From: CAWIUB01 sp963839995
Lineage (GTDB): Bacteria > Actinomycetota > Actinomycetes > Mycobacteriales > Jatrophihabitantaceae
Length of the DNA: 64,000 bases
Reading direction: 5' to 3'
Assembly: GCA_963839995.1 (NCBI GenBank)
Contig: CAWIXH010000015.1
Location: forward strand, 124,001 to 188,000
Made by a program: the position numbers and the translations under genes. The notes below the pieces were generated by a model. That model was not told the origin of the DNA. It saw nothing but the letters and a program-made list of their open reading frames with translations, and searched no databases. Shown here piece by piece: positions 43,847 through 52,275 of this stretch (position 1 is its first letter; each line of letters opens with the position of its first letter).

Positions 43847-43934
43847 TCGAGAGCTGTTCACCCGGAGGCTCTTGTGGCTGTGGGCGTGCTTGGACCAGGG
43901 TCAGCAGGGTGCGGGTAACGACCTTGGAGGCGCA

Positions 43935-45554
43935 ATGCACAGGATGAGAACGCTCGTAACCGCGGCGGCTGCTGCACTGGTCGTGGGGTCGCTGACCGCG
44001 ACGGCCAGCGCGTCGCCTGACAAGCCCGGTCACGGTGGGCCCACGGTCATCGCCGGCTACAAGCACCTCGTCGTCATCTACGAGGAGAACCACAGCTTCG
44101 ACAACCTCTACGGCTCGTGGGGTTCGGTAGACGGCCAGCAGGTGGACGGACTGTCGTCCGCCGACCAGGTGCACACCACCCAGGTGGCGCAGAACGGCGA
44201 CGCCTACGGCTGCCTGCTGCAGGACGACGTGAACCTCACTTCGCCCACCCCCCTGCCGACGACGTGTGTCGACTCGGCGCACGGCGTCGCGGCGAGCCAG
44301 TTCACCAACGACCCGTTCACCATCGATGACTACATCGCGGCGACCGACACGACCTGCCCGGCGCCTGGGGTGTTCGCCGCGAACGGAGTGCTCAAGGGCA
44401 GTGGCGAGCCGGGTGGCTGCACGCGGGACCTGGTGCACCGGTTCTACCAGGAGCAGTACCAGCTCGACGGCGGCCTGCAGAACCGTTACGTCACCGGCAG
44501 CGACGCGGTCGGACTGGCGATGGGCCAATACGACACCAGGAGCCTGCCCATCTATCGATACCTGCACGGTAAGCACGCACCGAACTATGTGATCGCCGAC
44601 CACTTCTTCGAGGGCGCATTCGGCGGATCGTTCCTCAACCACCAATACCTGGTCGCTGCGCGCGCGCCGATCGACACCGCGGCCGGCCCGGGCGGGGCCG
44701 ACGCCGGCCTGCACTCGGTCGTCGACAGCAATGGCTTCCCCAACTCGAGCTACCCGCTCTACCACCCGGCGACAACTGTCAAGGACGCGCAGCTCACCCA
44801 GGCTTGCGGCCCGGACGCCAACCCGAAGGTCGCCTGCGGCGACTACGCGGTGAACACCATCCAGCCGTCGAACGCGCCGTTCGGGTCAGGCGCCCAGTTG
44901 CCGCTGATCGACGACAGCAAGTACCCGAACATCGGTGACGAGCTCAGCGCCAAGGGCGTCTCGTGGAACTGGTATGCCGGCGGATGGAACGACGCCGCTG
45001 CTGGCCACCCTGGGCCGCTGTTCCAGTTCCACCACCAGCCGTTCAACTACTTCGCGGACTATGCACCGGGCCAGCCGGGCCGCACGCACCTGAAGGACGA
45101 GGCCGACTTCATGGCCTCCGCCAAGGCGGGCACCCTGCCCGCGGTCAGCTTCGTCAAGCCGTACGGCATGGAGAACGAGCACCCCGGCTACGCCAGCGAA
45201 CCCGATGGCAGCGACCACCTGGTCGACCTGCTCCAGACGGTGCTGTCCGGCCCGCAGGCCCGGGACACGCTGGTGGTCGTCACCTATGACGAATTCGGCG
45301 GGCAATGGGACCACGTCTCCCCGCCCGGCATGGGTAGCACCATTGGCGTGCACGACAGCTTCGGCCCGGGCACTCGGGTGCCGACACTCGTTGTGAGCAA
45401 GTCGCTGAAGCGCTCGGGCGTCGACCACACGGTCTACGACACGACCTCGATCCTGGCCACCATCGAGCATGGGCTGGGCTTGGCGCCGCTGAGCACACGT
45501 GATGCGGCGGTGCCCGACCTGCGCAACGCTGTGCGGGCGGGGCGCGGCGATTAG
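43935..45554 (+). CDS. Secreted phosphatase/phospholipase C (AcpA-type phosphoesterase)
   Basis: 539 residues. Signal peptide (MHRMRTLVTAAAAALVVGSL, cleavage after TASAS). Phosphoesterase family motifs: HLVVIYEENHSFDNLYGSWG (metal and nucleophile region), HAPNYVIADHFFEGAFGGSF, LVVVTYDEFGGQWDHVSPP and TRVPTLVVSKSLK. Likely acts outside the cell on phospholipids or phosphate monoesters. ATG 43935 has GGAGG 4 to 9 nt upstream. Divergent from the TetR gene. Confidence 0.88.
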   Translation: MHRMRTLVTAAAAALVVGSLTATASASPDKPGHGGPTVIAGYKHLVVIYEENHSFDNLYGSWGSVDGQQVDGLSSADQVHTTQVAQNGDAYGCLLQDDVNLTSPTPLPTTCVDSAHGVAASQFTNDPFTIDDYIAATDTTCPAPGVFAANGVLKGSGEPGGCTRDLVHRFYQEQYQLDGGLQNRYVTGSDAVGLAMGQYDTRSLPIYRYLHGKHAPNYVIADHFFEGAFGGSFLNHQYLVAARAPIDTAAGPGGADAGLHSVVDSNGFPNSSYPLYHPATTVKDAQLTQACGPDANPKVACGDYAVNTIQPSNAPFGSGAQLPLIDDSKYPNIGDELSAKGVSWNWYAGGWNDAAAGHPGPLFQFHHQPFNYFADYAPGQPGRTHLKDEADFMASAKAGTLPAVSFVKPYGMENEHPGYASEPDGSDHLVDLLQTVLSGPQARDTLVVVTYDEFGGQWDHVSPPGMGSTIGVHDSFGPGTRVPTLVVSKSLKRSGVDHTVYDTTSILATIEHGLGLAPLSTRDAAVPDLRNAVRAGRGD

Positions 45555-45759
45555 CACCTGACCCGTGGGGCGACCGTGCCGGCTGCGGCCGCCGCCCGGC
45601 CCGGGTACCCGACCAGCACGGCTGGGCCCAGCCACCCGGTGCGGGCGCTACCCAGATGATCAGGATCCCCTCACCGGGCGGTGGGGCAGGCTCTGCGGCT
45701 CTTGATCATGCAGCAGAGTCAGCGCGGAGCCGTTATTGGAGCTTGGCAGACTGGGCGGC

Positions 45760-47064
45760 GTGAGCGACGCCCCGATCTCGGCCCAGCTGTTCGACCGCGC
45801 CCAGCAGGTGATCCCCGGCGGTGTGAATTCACCCGTCCGGGCCTTCCGTGCCGTCGGCGGCACGCCGCGGTTCATGGCCAGCGGGAAGGGGCCGCACCTG
45901 ACCGACGCGGACGGGCGCGAGTACGTGGACTGCGTCGCGTCCTGGGGGGCGATGGTGCTCGGCCACGCCCATCCCGCGGTGGTCGAGGCAGTGCGTGCCG
46001 CGGCCGGCAACGGCCTGAGCTTCGGCACGCCCACCCAGGGTGAGGTCGAGCTCGCCGTCGAGCTCGTCAACCGGGTTCCACCGGTCGAGCAGGTGCGGCT
46101 GGTCAACTCGGGCACCGAGGCCACGATGAGCGCCATCAGGCTGGCCCGCGGGTTTACCGACCGGCATCAGGTCGTGAAGTTCGCCGGTTGTTACCACGGC
46201 CACGTCGACGCGCTGCTCGCCGCCGCGGGTTCGGGCGTCGCCACGTTCGGCCTGCCGGACAGCTCTGGCGTGACGGGTGCGCAGACCGCGGAGACGATTA
46301 TCCTGCCGTACAACGACGTCTCGGCGGTTGAAGCCGCATTCGCCGAGCACGGCGCCGAGATCGCGTGCGTGATCACCGAGGCGGCCGCGGGCAACATGGG
46401 GGCGATCGCACCAGCCGAGGGCTTCAACGCCGCGCTCCGGTCGATTACCCAGCAACACGGCGCGCTGCTGATCATGGACGAGGTGATGACTGGCTTCCGG
46501 GTCTCGCCGGCCGGGTGGTACGGGCTCGACCCCGTCGACGCCGACCTGTTCACGTTCGGCAAGGTGATGAGTGGCGGCCTGCCGGCGGCGGCGTTCGGCG
46601 GACGAGCCGACATCATGGCCTACCTCGCTCCGGTGGGACCCGTCTATCAAGCGGGGACCCTCAGTGGCAATCCAGTGGCTGTCGCGGCCGGGCTCGCCAC
46701 CCTGCGCAACTGCACCTCGGACGTCTACGAGCGGCTGGACGCAGCGTCGGCGACGATTGGCCGGCTGGTCGACGAGGCCCTCGACAAGGAGGGGGTTGCC
46801 CATCATGTGCAGTTCGCCGGCAACCTGTTCTCGGTGTTCTTCAGCCCGTCGCCCGTCACCAACTTTGCACAGGCGCAGGCGGCCGAGACGTTCCGCTACA
46901 AGCCGCTATTCCACGCCATGCTCGACGCCGGCGTGTACCTGCCGCCGAGTGCGTTCGAGGCGTGGTTCGTGACCGCCGCCCACGATGACGAGGCGATCGG
47001 GTGCATCGCCGACGCGCTGCCTGTGGCGGCGAAGGCGGCCGCCGAGGCTAAGGCGTCCGCGTGA
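45760..47064 (+). CDS. hemL: Glutamate-1-semialdehyde 2,1-aminomutase
   Basis: PLP enzyme making aminolevulinate. VIPGGVNSPVRAFRAVGG, VNSGTEATMSAIRLAR, VKFAGCYHGHVDALLA, LLIMDEVMTGFRV and the PLP lysine in FTFGKVMSGGLPAAAFGGR, then QAGTLSGNPVAVAAGL. 434 residues from GTG 45760; an in-frame TTG 45736 would add 8 residues. The stop overlaps the phosphatase-like gene (GTGA). A 205-bp gap upstream shows no feature. Confidence 0.95.
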   Translation: MSDAPISAQLFDRAQQVIPGGVNSPVRAFRAVGGTPRFMASGKGPHLTDADGREYVDCVASWGAMVLGHAHPAVVEAVRAAAGNGLSFGTPTQGEVELAVELVNRVPPVEQVRLVNSGTEATMSAIRLARGFTDRHQVVKFAGCYHGHVDALLAAAGSGVATFGLPDSSGVTGAQTAETIILPYNDVSAVEAAFAEHGAEIACVITEAAAGNMGAIAPAEGFNAALRSITQQHGALLIMDEVMTGFRVSPAGWYGLDPVDADLFTFGKVMSGGLPAAAFGGRADIMAYLAPVGPVYQAGTLSGNPVAVAAGLATLRNCTSDVYERLDAASATIGRLVDEALDKEGVAHHVQFAGNLFSVFFSPSPVTNFAQAQAAETFRYKPLFHAMLDAGVYLPPSAFEAWFVTAAHDDEAIGCIADALPVAAKAAAEAKASA

Positions 47065-47747
47065 CCCGCCCCAACTCGTTCGACCCAGAGCGCGTCGGGG
47101 TACCCGGAGGGTCGAACAACGTACGGGTGGTTCACCTGCTTCGGCACGGCGAGGTCGCCAATCCGGACCGGGTGCTCTACGGACGACTGTCGGGTTTCCG
47201 GCTGTCCGATCGGGGCGTGGAGCAGGCGAAGCTCGCAGCCGACTGGTTCGCCGGCCACGAGATCGGCTATCTGGTCTCGTCGCCGCTGGAACGGGCGCAG
47301 CAGACCGCGGCGCCCCTCGCGGAAGCCACTGGGCTGCCCGTCCAGGTCGACGAGCGGCTGATCGAGGCAGCCAACGCACTCGAGGGCAAGCGGGTCACCG
47401 GCGGCAAGGACCTGTTCCACGATCCGGCCAACTGGAAGCTGTTCGTCAACCCGTTCCGCCCGTCATGGGGCGAGCCGTACCGGCAGATTGCCCAGCGCGT
47501 GCTCGCGGCCGTGCTCGCCGCGCGCGATGCGGCCGAGGGCCGCGAAGCGGTCTGCGTGACCCACCAGCTGCCAATCGTCGCGGTGCGCCGCTACGTCGAG
47601 GGCAAACGGCTGTTCCACGATCCGCGCAAACGCCAGTGTGCGCTCGGCTCGGTGACCTCGCTGACGTTCTCCGGCGACACGGTGGCGCGGGTCGAGTACT
47701 CCGAACCCGCCGGGGCCACTCCGGCGGGCACTGTGCCCGGTGCCTAG
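47061..47747 (+). CDS. Histidine phosphatase (phosphoglycerate mutase-like)
   Basis: 228 residues, Rv0525-like. Phosphohistidine motif VHLLRHGEVANPDRVLYGRL begins at about residue 24; second histidine in VCVTHQLPIVAVRRYVEG. The N-terminal 20 residues (from GTG 47061) are encoded by the 45-bp palindromic repeat copy D rather than by family sequence. Substrate unknown; gene order (hemL-this-resA) is conserved in actinobacteria. Confidence 0.87.
   Translation: MTRPNSFDPERVGVPGGSNNVRVVHLLRHGEVANPDRVLYGRLSGFRLSDRGVEQAKLAADWFAGHEIGYLVSSPLERAQQTAAPLAEATGLPVQVDERLIEAANALEGKRVTGGKDLFHDPANWKLFVNPFRPSWGEPYRQIAQRVLAAVLAARDAAEGREAVCVTHQLPIVAVRRYVEGKRLFHDPRKRQCALGSVTSLTFSGDTVARVEYSEPAGATPAGTVPGA
47076..47120. 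repeat. 45-bp palindromic element, copy D, inside a coding region
   Basis: Begins TCGTTCGACCCAGAGCGCGT and ends GGGTCGAACAAC; arms GTTCGACCC/GGGTCGAAC at 47078-47086 and 47109-47117. 30 of 45 positions match copy A. It lies in frame within codons 6-20 of the histidine phosphatase gene. Confidence 0.65.
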
Positions 47748-47857
47748 CTGTCTCACCCGCCGGCCTCCTCCGTGCGGTCCTGTTGTGTCCTGCTCCGGAG
47801 GCCGGCTCATGGCCCGGAGTCGGCGCCCACAGGAGCGTCTTGCACACTGGACGGGCC

Positions 47858-48442
47858 ATGGTCCGCCTGTTGCGCCCCGTCACCGCCGTTCTCGCCCTCG
47901 TCGCCGTGCTGTCGGCCTGCAGCGCGGGCAAAGATGCGGTGGACCAGAACGCCGGCGGCCAGTACCGATTCGTCTCGGCGCAGAAGCAGGGCACGACGAT
48001 CAACTCGGCCGACCGCAAGCCGACCGGCACGGTCACCGGCACGCTGCTTTCTGGTGGCCCGTTCAAGCTGGCCGACCTCGCGGGCAAGGTCGTCGTGGTC
48101 AACTTCTTCGCCTCGTGGTGCGCGCCGTGCCAGACCGAGACGCCCAACTTCGCAACGCTGTACCGGCAGGTGAAGGCGCACGGCATCGAGTTCGTCGGGA
48201 TCGATGCCAAGGACACGTCGAAGAGCGCCGCTAGCGCGTTCGTCAAGGACAGCGGCGTCAGCTACCCGATCGTCTACGACGAGAAAGCCAAGACGGCCGT
48301 GGAGTTGGGCAACGTCCCGTCGGCGGCATTGCCGTTCACGGTGGTCCTCGACAAGCAGCAGCGCGTGGCCGCGGTGTACGCAACCGCTCTGCAGCCCGCC
48401 GACCTGCGGCCCGTGCTGACGTCGCTTGTTGCCGAGCCGTGA
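47858..48442 (+). CDS. resA: Thioredoxin-like lipoprotein, ResA type
   Basis: 194 residues. Lipoprotein signal: PVTAVLALVAVLSACSAG with lipobox cysteine. Thioredoxin fold with VVVVNFFASWCAPCQTETPN (WCAPC) and a cis-Pro AALPFTVVLD. Reduces apocytochrome c or its chaperone outside the membrane. First of the resA-ccdA-resB-ccsB run; stop overlaps ccdA. Confidence 0.92.
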   Translation: MVRLLRPVTAVLALVAVLSACSAGKDAVDQNAGGQYRFVSAQKQGTTINSADRKPTGTVTGTLLSGGPFKLADLAGKVVVVNFFASWCAPCQTETPNFATLYRQVKAHGIEFVGIDAKDTSKSAASAFVKDSGVSYPIVYDEKAKTAVELGNVPSAALPFTVVLDKQQRVAAVYATALQPADLRPVLTSLVAEP

Positions 48443-49212
48443 TGGCCGCGGCGCTCGCGGGGTTCACCGACACGGTCACCAACGGACCGCTGCTCGTCGC
48501 TGCGGGCGTCTCGGCGCTGGTCGGACTGATCGGTTTCCTCTCCCCGTGTGTGCTGCCGCTCGTCCCCGGCTATCTGTCCTACGTTGCGGGCCTGTCTGGT
48601 GCCGATACCGCCCGCGGCGCCGCGGGCGGCAAGGGCCGGATCGTCGCGGGCGCCGTGCTGTTCGTCCTGGGGTTCACCGCGATCTTCGTGGCCGAGGGCG
48701 TGCTGTTCGGCAGCCTCGGCGCCGCGATCCGGGACCACCGCCTGGCAATCGAGCGGGTCATGGGCGTTGTCACGATCGTCATGGGATTCGTCTTCCTTGG
48801 TTGGATTCCCTTGCTGCAAAGGGAATTTCGGATTCATCGCTTGCCACGAGCGGGCCTGGTCGGCGCTCCACTGCTCGGTGCGGCGTTCGGGCTGGCCTGG
48901 GGGCCGTGCCTGACACCTACGTTCAGCGCCGTCTATTCCATGGCGTTCACCTCGGCGACGGCCGGGCGCGGCGCGTTCCTGATGACGTTCTACTGCCTGG
49001 GCCTCGGCATCCCATTCGTCCTGGTGGCGCTGGGGATCGGCTGGGTCACCGGGGCGCTGGGGTTCGTGCGCCGGCACGCCAGGGTGATCAGCCAGGTCGG
49101 CGGCCTGCTGCTGATCGTCATCGGCGTCCTGCTGGTCACCGGAACGTGGGACCACTGGATGAACTGGCTCAGCGGCCAGGTCGGCAACACCGGCGTCGGG
49201 TCGAACCTGTGA
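48439..49212 (+). CDS. ccdA: Cytochrome c biogenesis protein CcdA
   Basis: 257-residue membrane protein with six hydrophobic spans. Conserved proline-cysteine pairs carry electrons across the membrane: LIGFLSPCVLPLVPGYLSYV and AFGLAWGPCLTPTFSAVYSM. Passes reductant to ResA. Start GTG 48439 (or ATG 48442) overlaps resA. Its stop is overlapped by the bridge ORF at 49209. Confidence 0.93.
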   Translation: MMAAALAGFTDTVTNGPLLVAAGVSALVGLIGFLSPCVLPLVPGYLSYVAGLSGADTARGAAGGKGRIVAGAVLFVLGFTAIFVAEGVLFGSLGAAIRDHRLAIERVMGVVTIVMGFVFLGWIPLLQREFRIHRLPRAGLVGAPLLGAAFGLAWGPCLTPTFSAVYSMAFTSATAGRGAFLMTFYCLGLGIPFVLVALGIGWVTGALGFVRRHARVISQVGGLLLIVIGVLLVTGTWDHWMNWLSGQVGNTGVGSNL

Positions 49213-49289
49213 GTGAGCATCGTAGCGAGCGACAGCGAGCGAGGAGCGGAGCGAACACGGCGATGAGCGCTCGCGCGAAGAGCCAATGA
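49209..49289 (+). other. Repeat-derived bridge ORF between ccdA and resB (26 codons)
   Basis: GTG 49209 overlaps the ccdA stop (GTGA) and TGA at 49287-49289 overlaps the resB ATG (ATGA). Product VSEHRSERQRARSGANTAMS then ARAKSQ. It shares modules with the rex leader (SERQRARxG, MSARAKS). Same double-overlap design as at 37106. Confidence 0.65.
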
Positions 49290-50839
49290 AGCTGAGGGCG
49301 GTCGTGAGGCGCGGCTGGCGGCGGTTGATCAGCATGCGCACGGCGCTGGTATTGCTGTTCTTGCTCGCGCTGGCCGCGGTACCAGGATCGCTGCTGCCAC
49401 AGCGTCCGCTCAACCCCACCAAGGTCGAGAACTACCTGGCCTCGCACGGGGCGTGGGGACGTTTCCTCGACCACCTCGGCATGTTCGACGTCTTCGGATC
49501 GGCGTGGTTCGCCGCGATCTACCTGCTGCTGTTCGTGTCGCTGGCCGGCTGCCTGGTACCGCGGATCCGCCAGCACGCCCGCGCGTTGCGGGCCACGCCA
49601 CTGCCCGCCCCGAAGAACCTGGACCGGTTGCCCGAGTCGGGCAGCTACCGCACCGACCAATCGGCGGACGCCTCCGCCGCGGCGGCACGCGCTGTTCTCC
49701 GGCGGCGCTGGCGGGCGGTTCGCCGCGACGAGCCAACGGGCACCGTGACGCTGTCCGCCGAGAAGGGCTACAGCCGCGAGACGGGCAACCTGATCTTCCA
49801 CCTGGCGTTGCTCGCCGCACTCGTCCTGATCGCCGTGGGGCGGCTATTCAGCTACCAGAGCAACTACTTGATCACCGAAGGCAGCGGGTTCGTCAACGGC
49901 GTGCTGCCCGACTCGACACACCCCGGGCGGCTCGCCCAGGAGGGCAAGGTCATCCCGCCCAGGTTCTCGATCGACCTGGACAAGTTCACCGCCACGTATC
50001 TGCCGACCGGAGAGCCATCACAGTTCCGGGCTGATGTCACCTACTCGCCCACGATCAACGCACCGGGTGAGCAGCGGACCATCACCGTCAACCATCCGCT
50101 GCGTGTGCAGGGCGACCGCGTCTACCTGATCGGGCACGGCTTCGCGCCGCAGATCACCGCGCGGATGCCCGACGGCAGCACCCGGCAGGACGTGGCCGCG
50201 TTCATCCCAACCGACCCGACCACGCTGCTCTCCGAGGGTGCGTTCAAGGAGACCGGCAAGCAGTTCGCCAAGCAGGATCTGGGCATCGAGGGCTTCTTCG
50301 CCCCGACGCCCCGCGACACCGGTGACGGCGTGATCACCTCCGTCTCGCCCGAGGTGAACGACCCGGCGCTCGGCATCTTCGTTTACACCGGGACGATCAA
50401 CCCGAACGGCGTCGCGCAGTCGGTGTATTCGCTCACCGACAAGGCGCAGCTGCGCCAAATCGGTGCGGCCACGCTGGCGATCGGTCAAACCGCGACGTTC
50501 CCGGGCGGCGTCTCGGTCCGGTTCGACGGCTGGAAGCCGTGGGCGACCATGCAGGTGTCGCACGACCCCACGCAGGGCTGGCTCTTGGTCGCGGCCGTGG
50601 CCATGGTGGCCGGCCTGGTCGGCTCGTTGAGCGTCAGGCGGCGGCGGGTTTGGCTGCGGATCACCCCCGGGTCGCCCGGGCCAGACGGCTCGCCTACCGT
50701 AGTGACGGCGGGCGGGCTCGCGCGAAACGACTCGGGTAACTTCACGACCGAGTTCGCCGCGCTGCTCGAACGGCTGGCAGCGACGGGCCCGGCGGCAAGA
50801 CCGGAGCCGGTCGAGCCGGTCGGCGCCGGAAGGGAGTGA
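49286..50839 (+). CDS. resB: Cytochrome c biogenesis protein ResB
   Basis: 517 residues, ResB/Ccs1 family. Three N-terminal spans (ALVLLFLLALAAVPGSLLPQ; AIYLLLFVSLAGCLVPRI; LIFHLALLAALVLIAVGRLF), a large extracytoplasmic domain, a last span (WLLVAAVAMVAGLVGSLSV) and a cytoplasmic tail. With CcsB it forms the System II heme lyase. Its stop overlaps the ccsB start (GTGA). Confidence 0.93.
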   Translation: MKLRAVVRRGWRRLISMRTALVLLFLLALAAVPGSLLPQRPLNPTKVENYLASHGAWGRFLDHLGMFDVFGSAWFAAIYLLLFVSLAGCLVPRIRQHARALRATPLPAPKNLDRLPESGSYRTDQSADASAAAARAVLRRRWRAVRRDEPTGTVTLSAEKGYSRETGNLIFHLALLAALVLIAVGRLFSYQSNYLITEGSGFVNGVLPDSTHPGRLAQEGKVIPPRFSIDLDKFTATYLPTGEPSQFRADVTYSPTINAPGEQRTITVNHPLRVQGDRVYLIGHGFAPQITARMPDGSTRQDVAAFIPTDPTTLLSEGAFKETGKQFAKQDLGIEGFFAPTPRDTGDGVITSVSPEVNDPALGIFVYTGTINPNGVAQSVYSLTDKAQLRQIGAATLAIGQTATFPGGVSVRFDGWKPWATMQVSHDPTQGWLLVAAVAMVAGLVGSLSVRRRRVWLRITPGSPGPDGSPTVVTAGGLARNDSGNFTTEFAALLERLAATGPAARPEPVEPVGAGRE

Positions 50840-51843
50840 ACGTGGCGGTCAGCAGCGGACTCGCCCACCTGTCCGACGGGCTGTTCACGACCGCCATCGC
50901 GACGTACTCCCTTGCGATGGCGTGCTACACCGCCGAGTATGCGTTCGGCCGCCGCGGTCGGGTGGCGGCCACGGTGCCTGCGGTTGAGCGTGCTCGCGTG
51001 CTGGTGGGTGCCGGCGGCCCCGAGGAGTTCTCGCCACCAGTGGCGGTGTCAGGCGGACGCGGTCGTTCGGTGGCCGACCGGTTCGGCCGCGGCGCGGTCG
51101 TGCTGACTGTTCTCGGCGCGGTCATCCACCTCGTCTCGGTTGCGCTGCGCGGCCGCGCCGTCGACCGGGTGCCGTGGGGCAACATGTACGAGTTCTCGGC
51201 GGTGGTCGGGCTGATTGCCGTGCTCGCGTTCCTCGTCTCGCTATGGCGTGCGCCGCAGATCCGCTACCTCGGCGTCTTCGTCATGCTGCCCGTGATCCTG
51301 GTGATGTTCCTGGCCGGGACGGTGCTCTACGCCAAGGCGCAGCCGCTCGTGCCCGCGTTGCAGTCCTACTGGCTGGCCATCCACGTCTCGGCAGCGGCCA
51401 GCAGCGAGGGAATCCTGATGACCAGTGCGGTCATCACGCTGCTGTTCCTGATCCGGCAGCGTTATGACGCGCGGGTCGCCGCGGGTGCGCCGATCCGGTT
51501 CCCCGTCGCAGTAGGTGCCCGGCTGCCCGAGCCCGCGACACTGGACAAGGTCGCCTACCGCGCGGTCGCGTTCGCGTTCCCGATCTACACCTTCGGCGTC
51601 ATCGCCGGGGCGATCTGGGCCGAGGCCGCCTGGGGACGCTATTGGGGCTGGGACCCCAAAGAGACCTGGGCGTTCATCGCCTGGGTCATCTACGCCGCCT
51701 ACCTGCACGCCCGCGCCACCGCCGGCTGGAAGGGCCGGGCCGCCGCCTGGATCAACCTGGCCGGTTTCGGCGCCATGACGTTCAACTTCTTCGTCGTCAA
51801 CATCGTCATCTCCGGCCTGCACTCCTACGCCGGCCTCAACTAG
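50836..51843 (+). CDS. ccsB: Cytochrome c biogenesis protein CcsB (CcsA/CcmC family)
   Basis: 335 residues, eight or so spans. Heme-handling WWD-type motif WGRYWGWDPKETWAFIAWVI; conserved His in LAIHVSAAAS and YAAYLHARATAGWKG. Exports heme and attaches it to apocytochrome c together with ResB. GTG 50836 overlaps resB. A 45-bp palindrome follows 27 bp after the stop, before the convergent glycosyltransferase gene. Confidence 0.94.
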   Translation: MNVAVSSGLAHLSDGLFTTAIATYSLAMACYTAEYAFGRRGRVAATVPAVERARVLVGAGGPEEFSPPVAVSGGRGRSVADRFGRGAVVLTVLGAVIHLVSVALRGRAVDRVPWGNMYEFSAVVGLIAVLAFLVSLWRAPQIRYLGVFVMLPVILVMFLAGTVLYAKAQPLVPALQSYWLAIHVSAAASSEGILMTSAVITLLFLIRQRYDARVAAGAPIRFPVAVGARLPEPATLDKVAYRAVAFAFPIYTFGVIAGAIWAEAAWGRYWGWDPKETWAFIAWVIYAAYLHARATAGWKGRAAAWINLAGFGAMTFNFFVVNIVISGLHSYAGLN

Positions 51844-51870
51844 CCCGCGATTGGCTTCCTCTCTCCCGAC

Positions 51871-51915
51871 TTGTTCGACCGTCGGCGCGCCAGGACGCGC
51901 CGAGGATCGAACAAG
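51871..51915. repeat. 45-bp palindromic element, copy B
   Basis: Arms CGACTTGTTCGA / TCGAACAAGTCG (51867-51878 and 51907-51918, perfect over 12 bp), inner GGCGCG/CGCGCC. Between two convergent genes, so it may also serve as a two-way terminator hairpin, though without a T-run. Confidence 0.85.
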
Positions 51916-51939
51916 TCGAGGCGGTCGTCGGGTTAGCCC

Positions 51940-52275
51940 TTAGCCCGGCTGTGCGGTCAGGTCGTAGACGGTACTGCCGCCGATCGTCCGCGCGGTGAAC
52001 GTCGAGGTCACCCACTGCTGGATCGCGTAGGCCGTCGAGGACTGCGCGCTCGTCGAACCGATGAACCCATTCGAGTCCGGCACGTAGTAGTGGATCTTGC
52101 CGGCCGCGACGAGCTGCTTGAAGGCAACCAGCGTGATCGCGGGATCGGTGCCGTTGTAGCCGCCGAGCGACATGACCGAATCGCCGGTGGCGAGCTCCAG
52201 GGAGGCCGCCTCGTTGTCGCCGGTCGTCGCGGCTACCCATTTCGTAATGGCTCGCATTCGCCCGCAACGCCTCGG
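51940..52275 (-). pseudogene. C-terminal domain of GT39 protein, separated by a stop codon
   Basis: Reads KWVAATTGDNEAASLELATG, VMSLGGYNGTDPAITLVAFK, matching the C-terminal domain of the paralogue next door (KWAAATIGDQSAASLELASG). It is in the same frame as the upstream part (52276-53925), parted by one TGA. The bridging homology (LTEALRANASHY) lies in another frame at 52279-52244, so one base is missing near 52280 and one is extra near 52243. May be translated separately from ATG 52257, or not at all. Confidence 0.75.

Noticed and set aside
51867..51918. Copy B as a plain intrinsic terminator
   Set aside because: Strong hairpin but no T-run, and the same 45-bp unit is found inside coding sequence elsewhere, so a repeat element is the better primary label.
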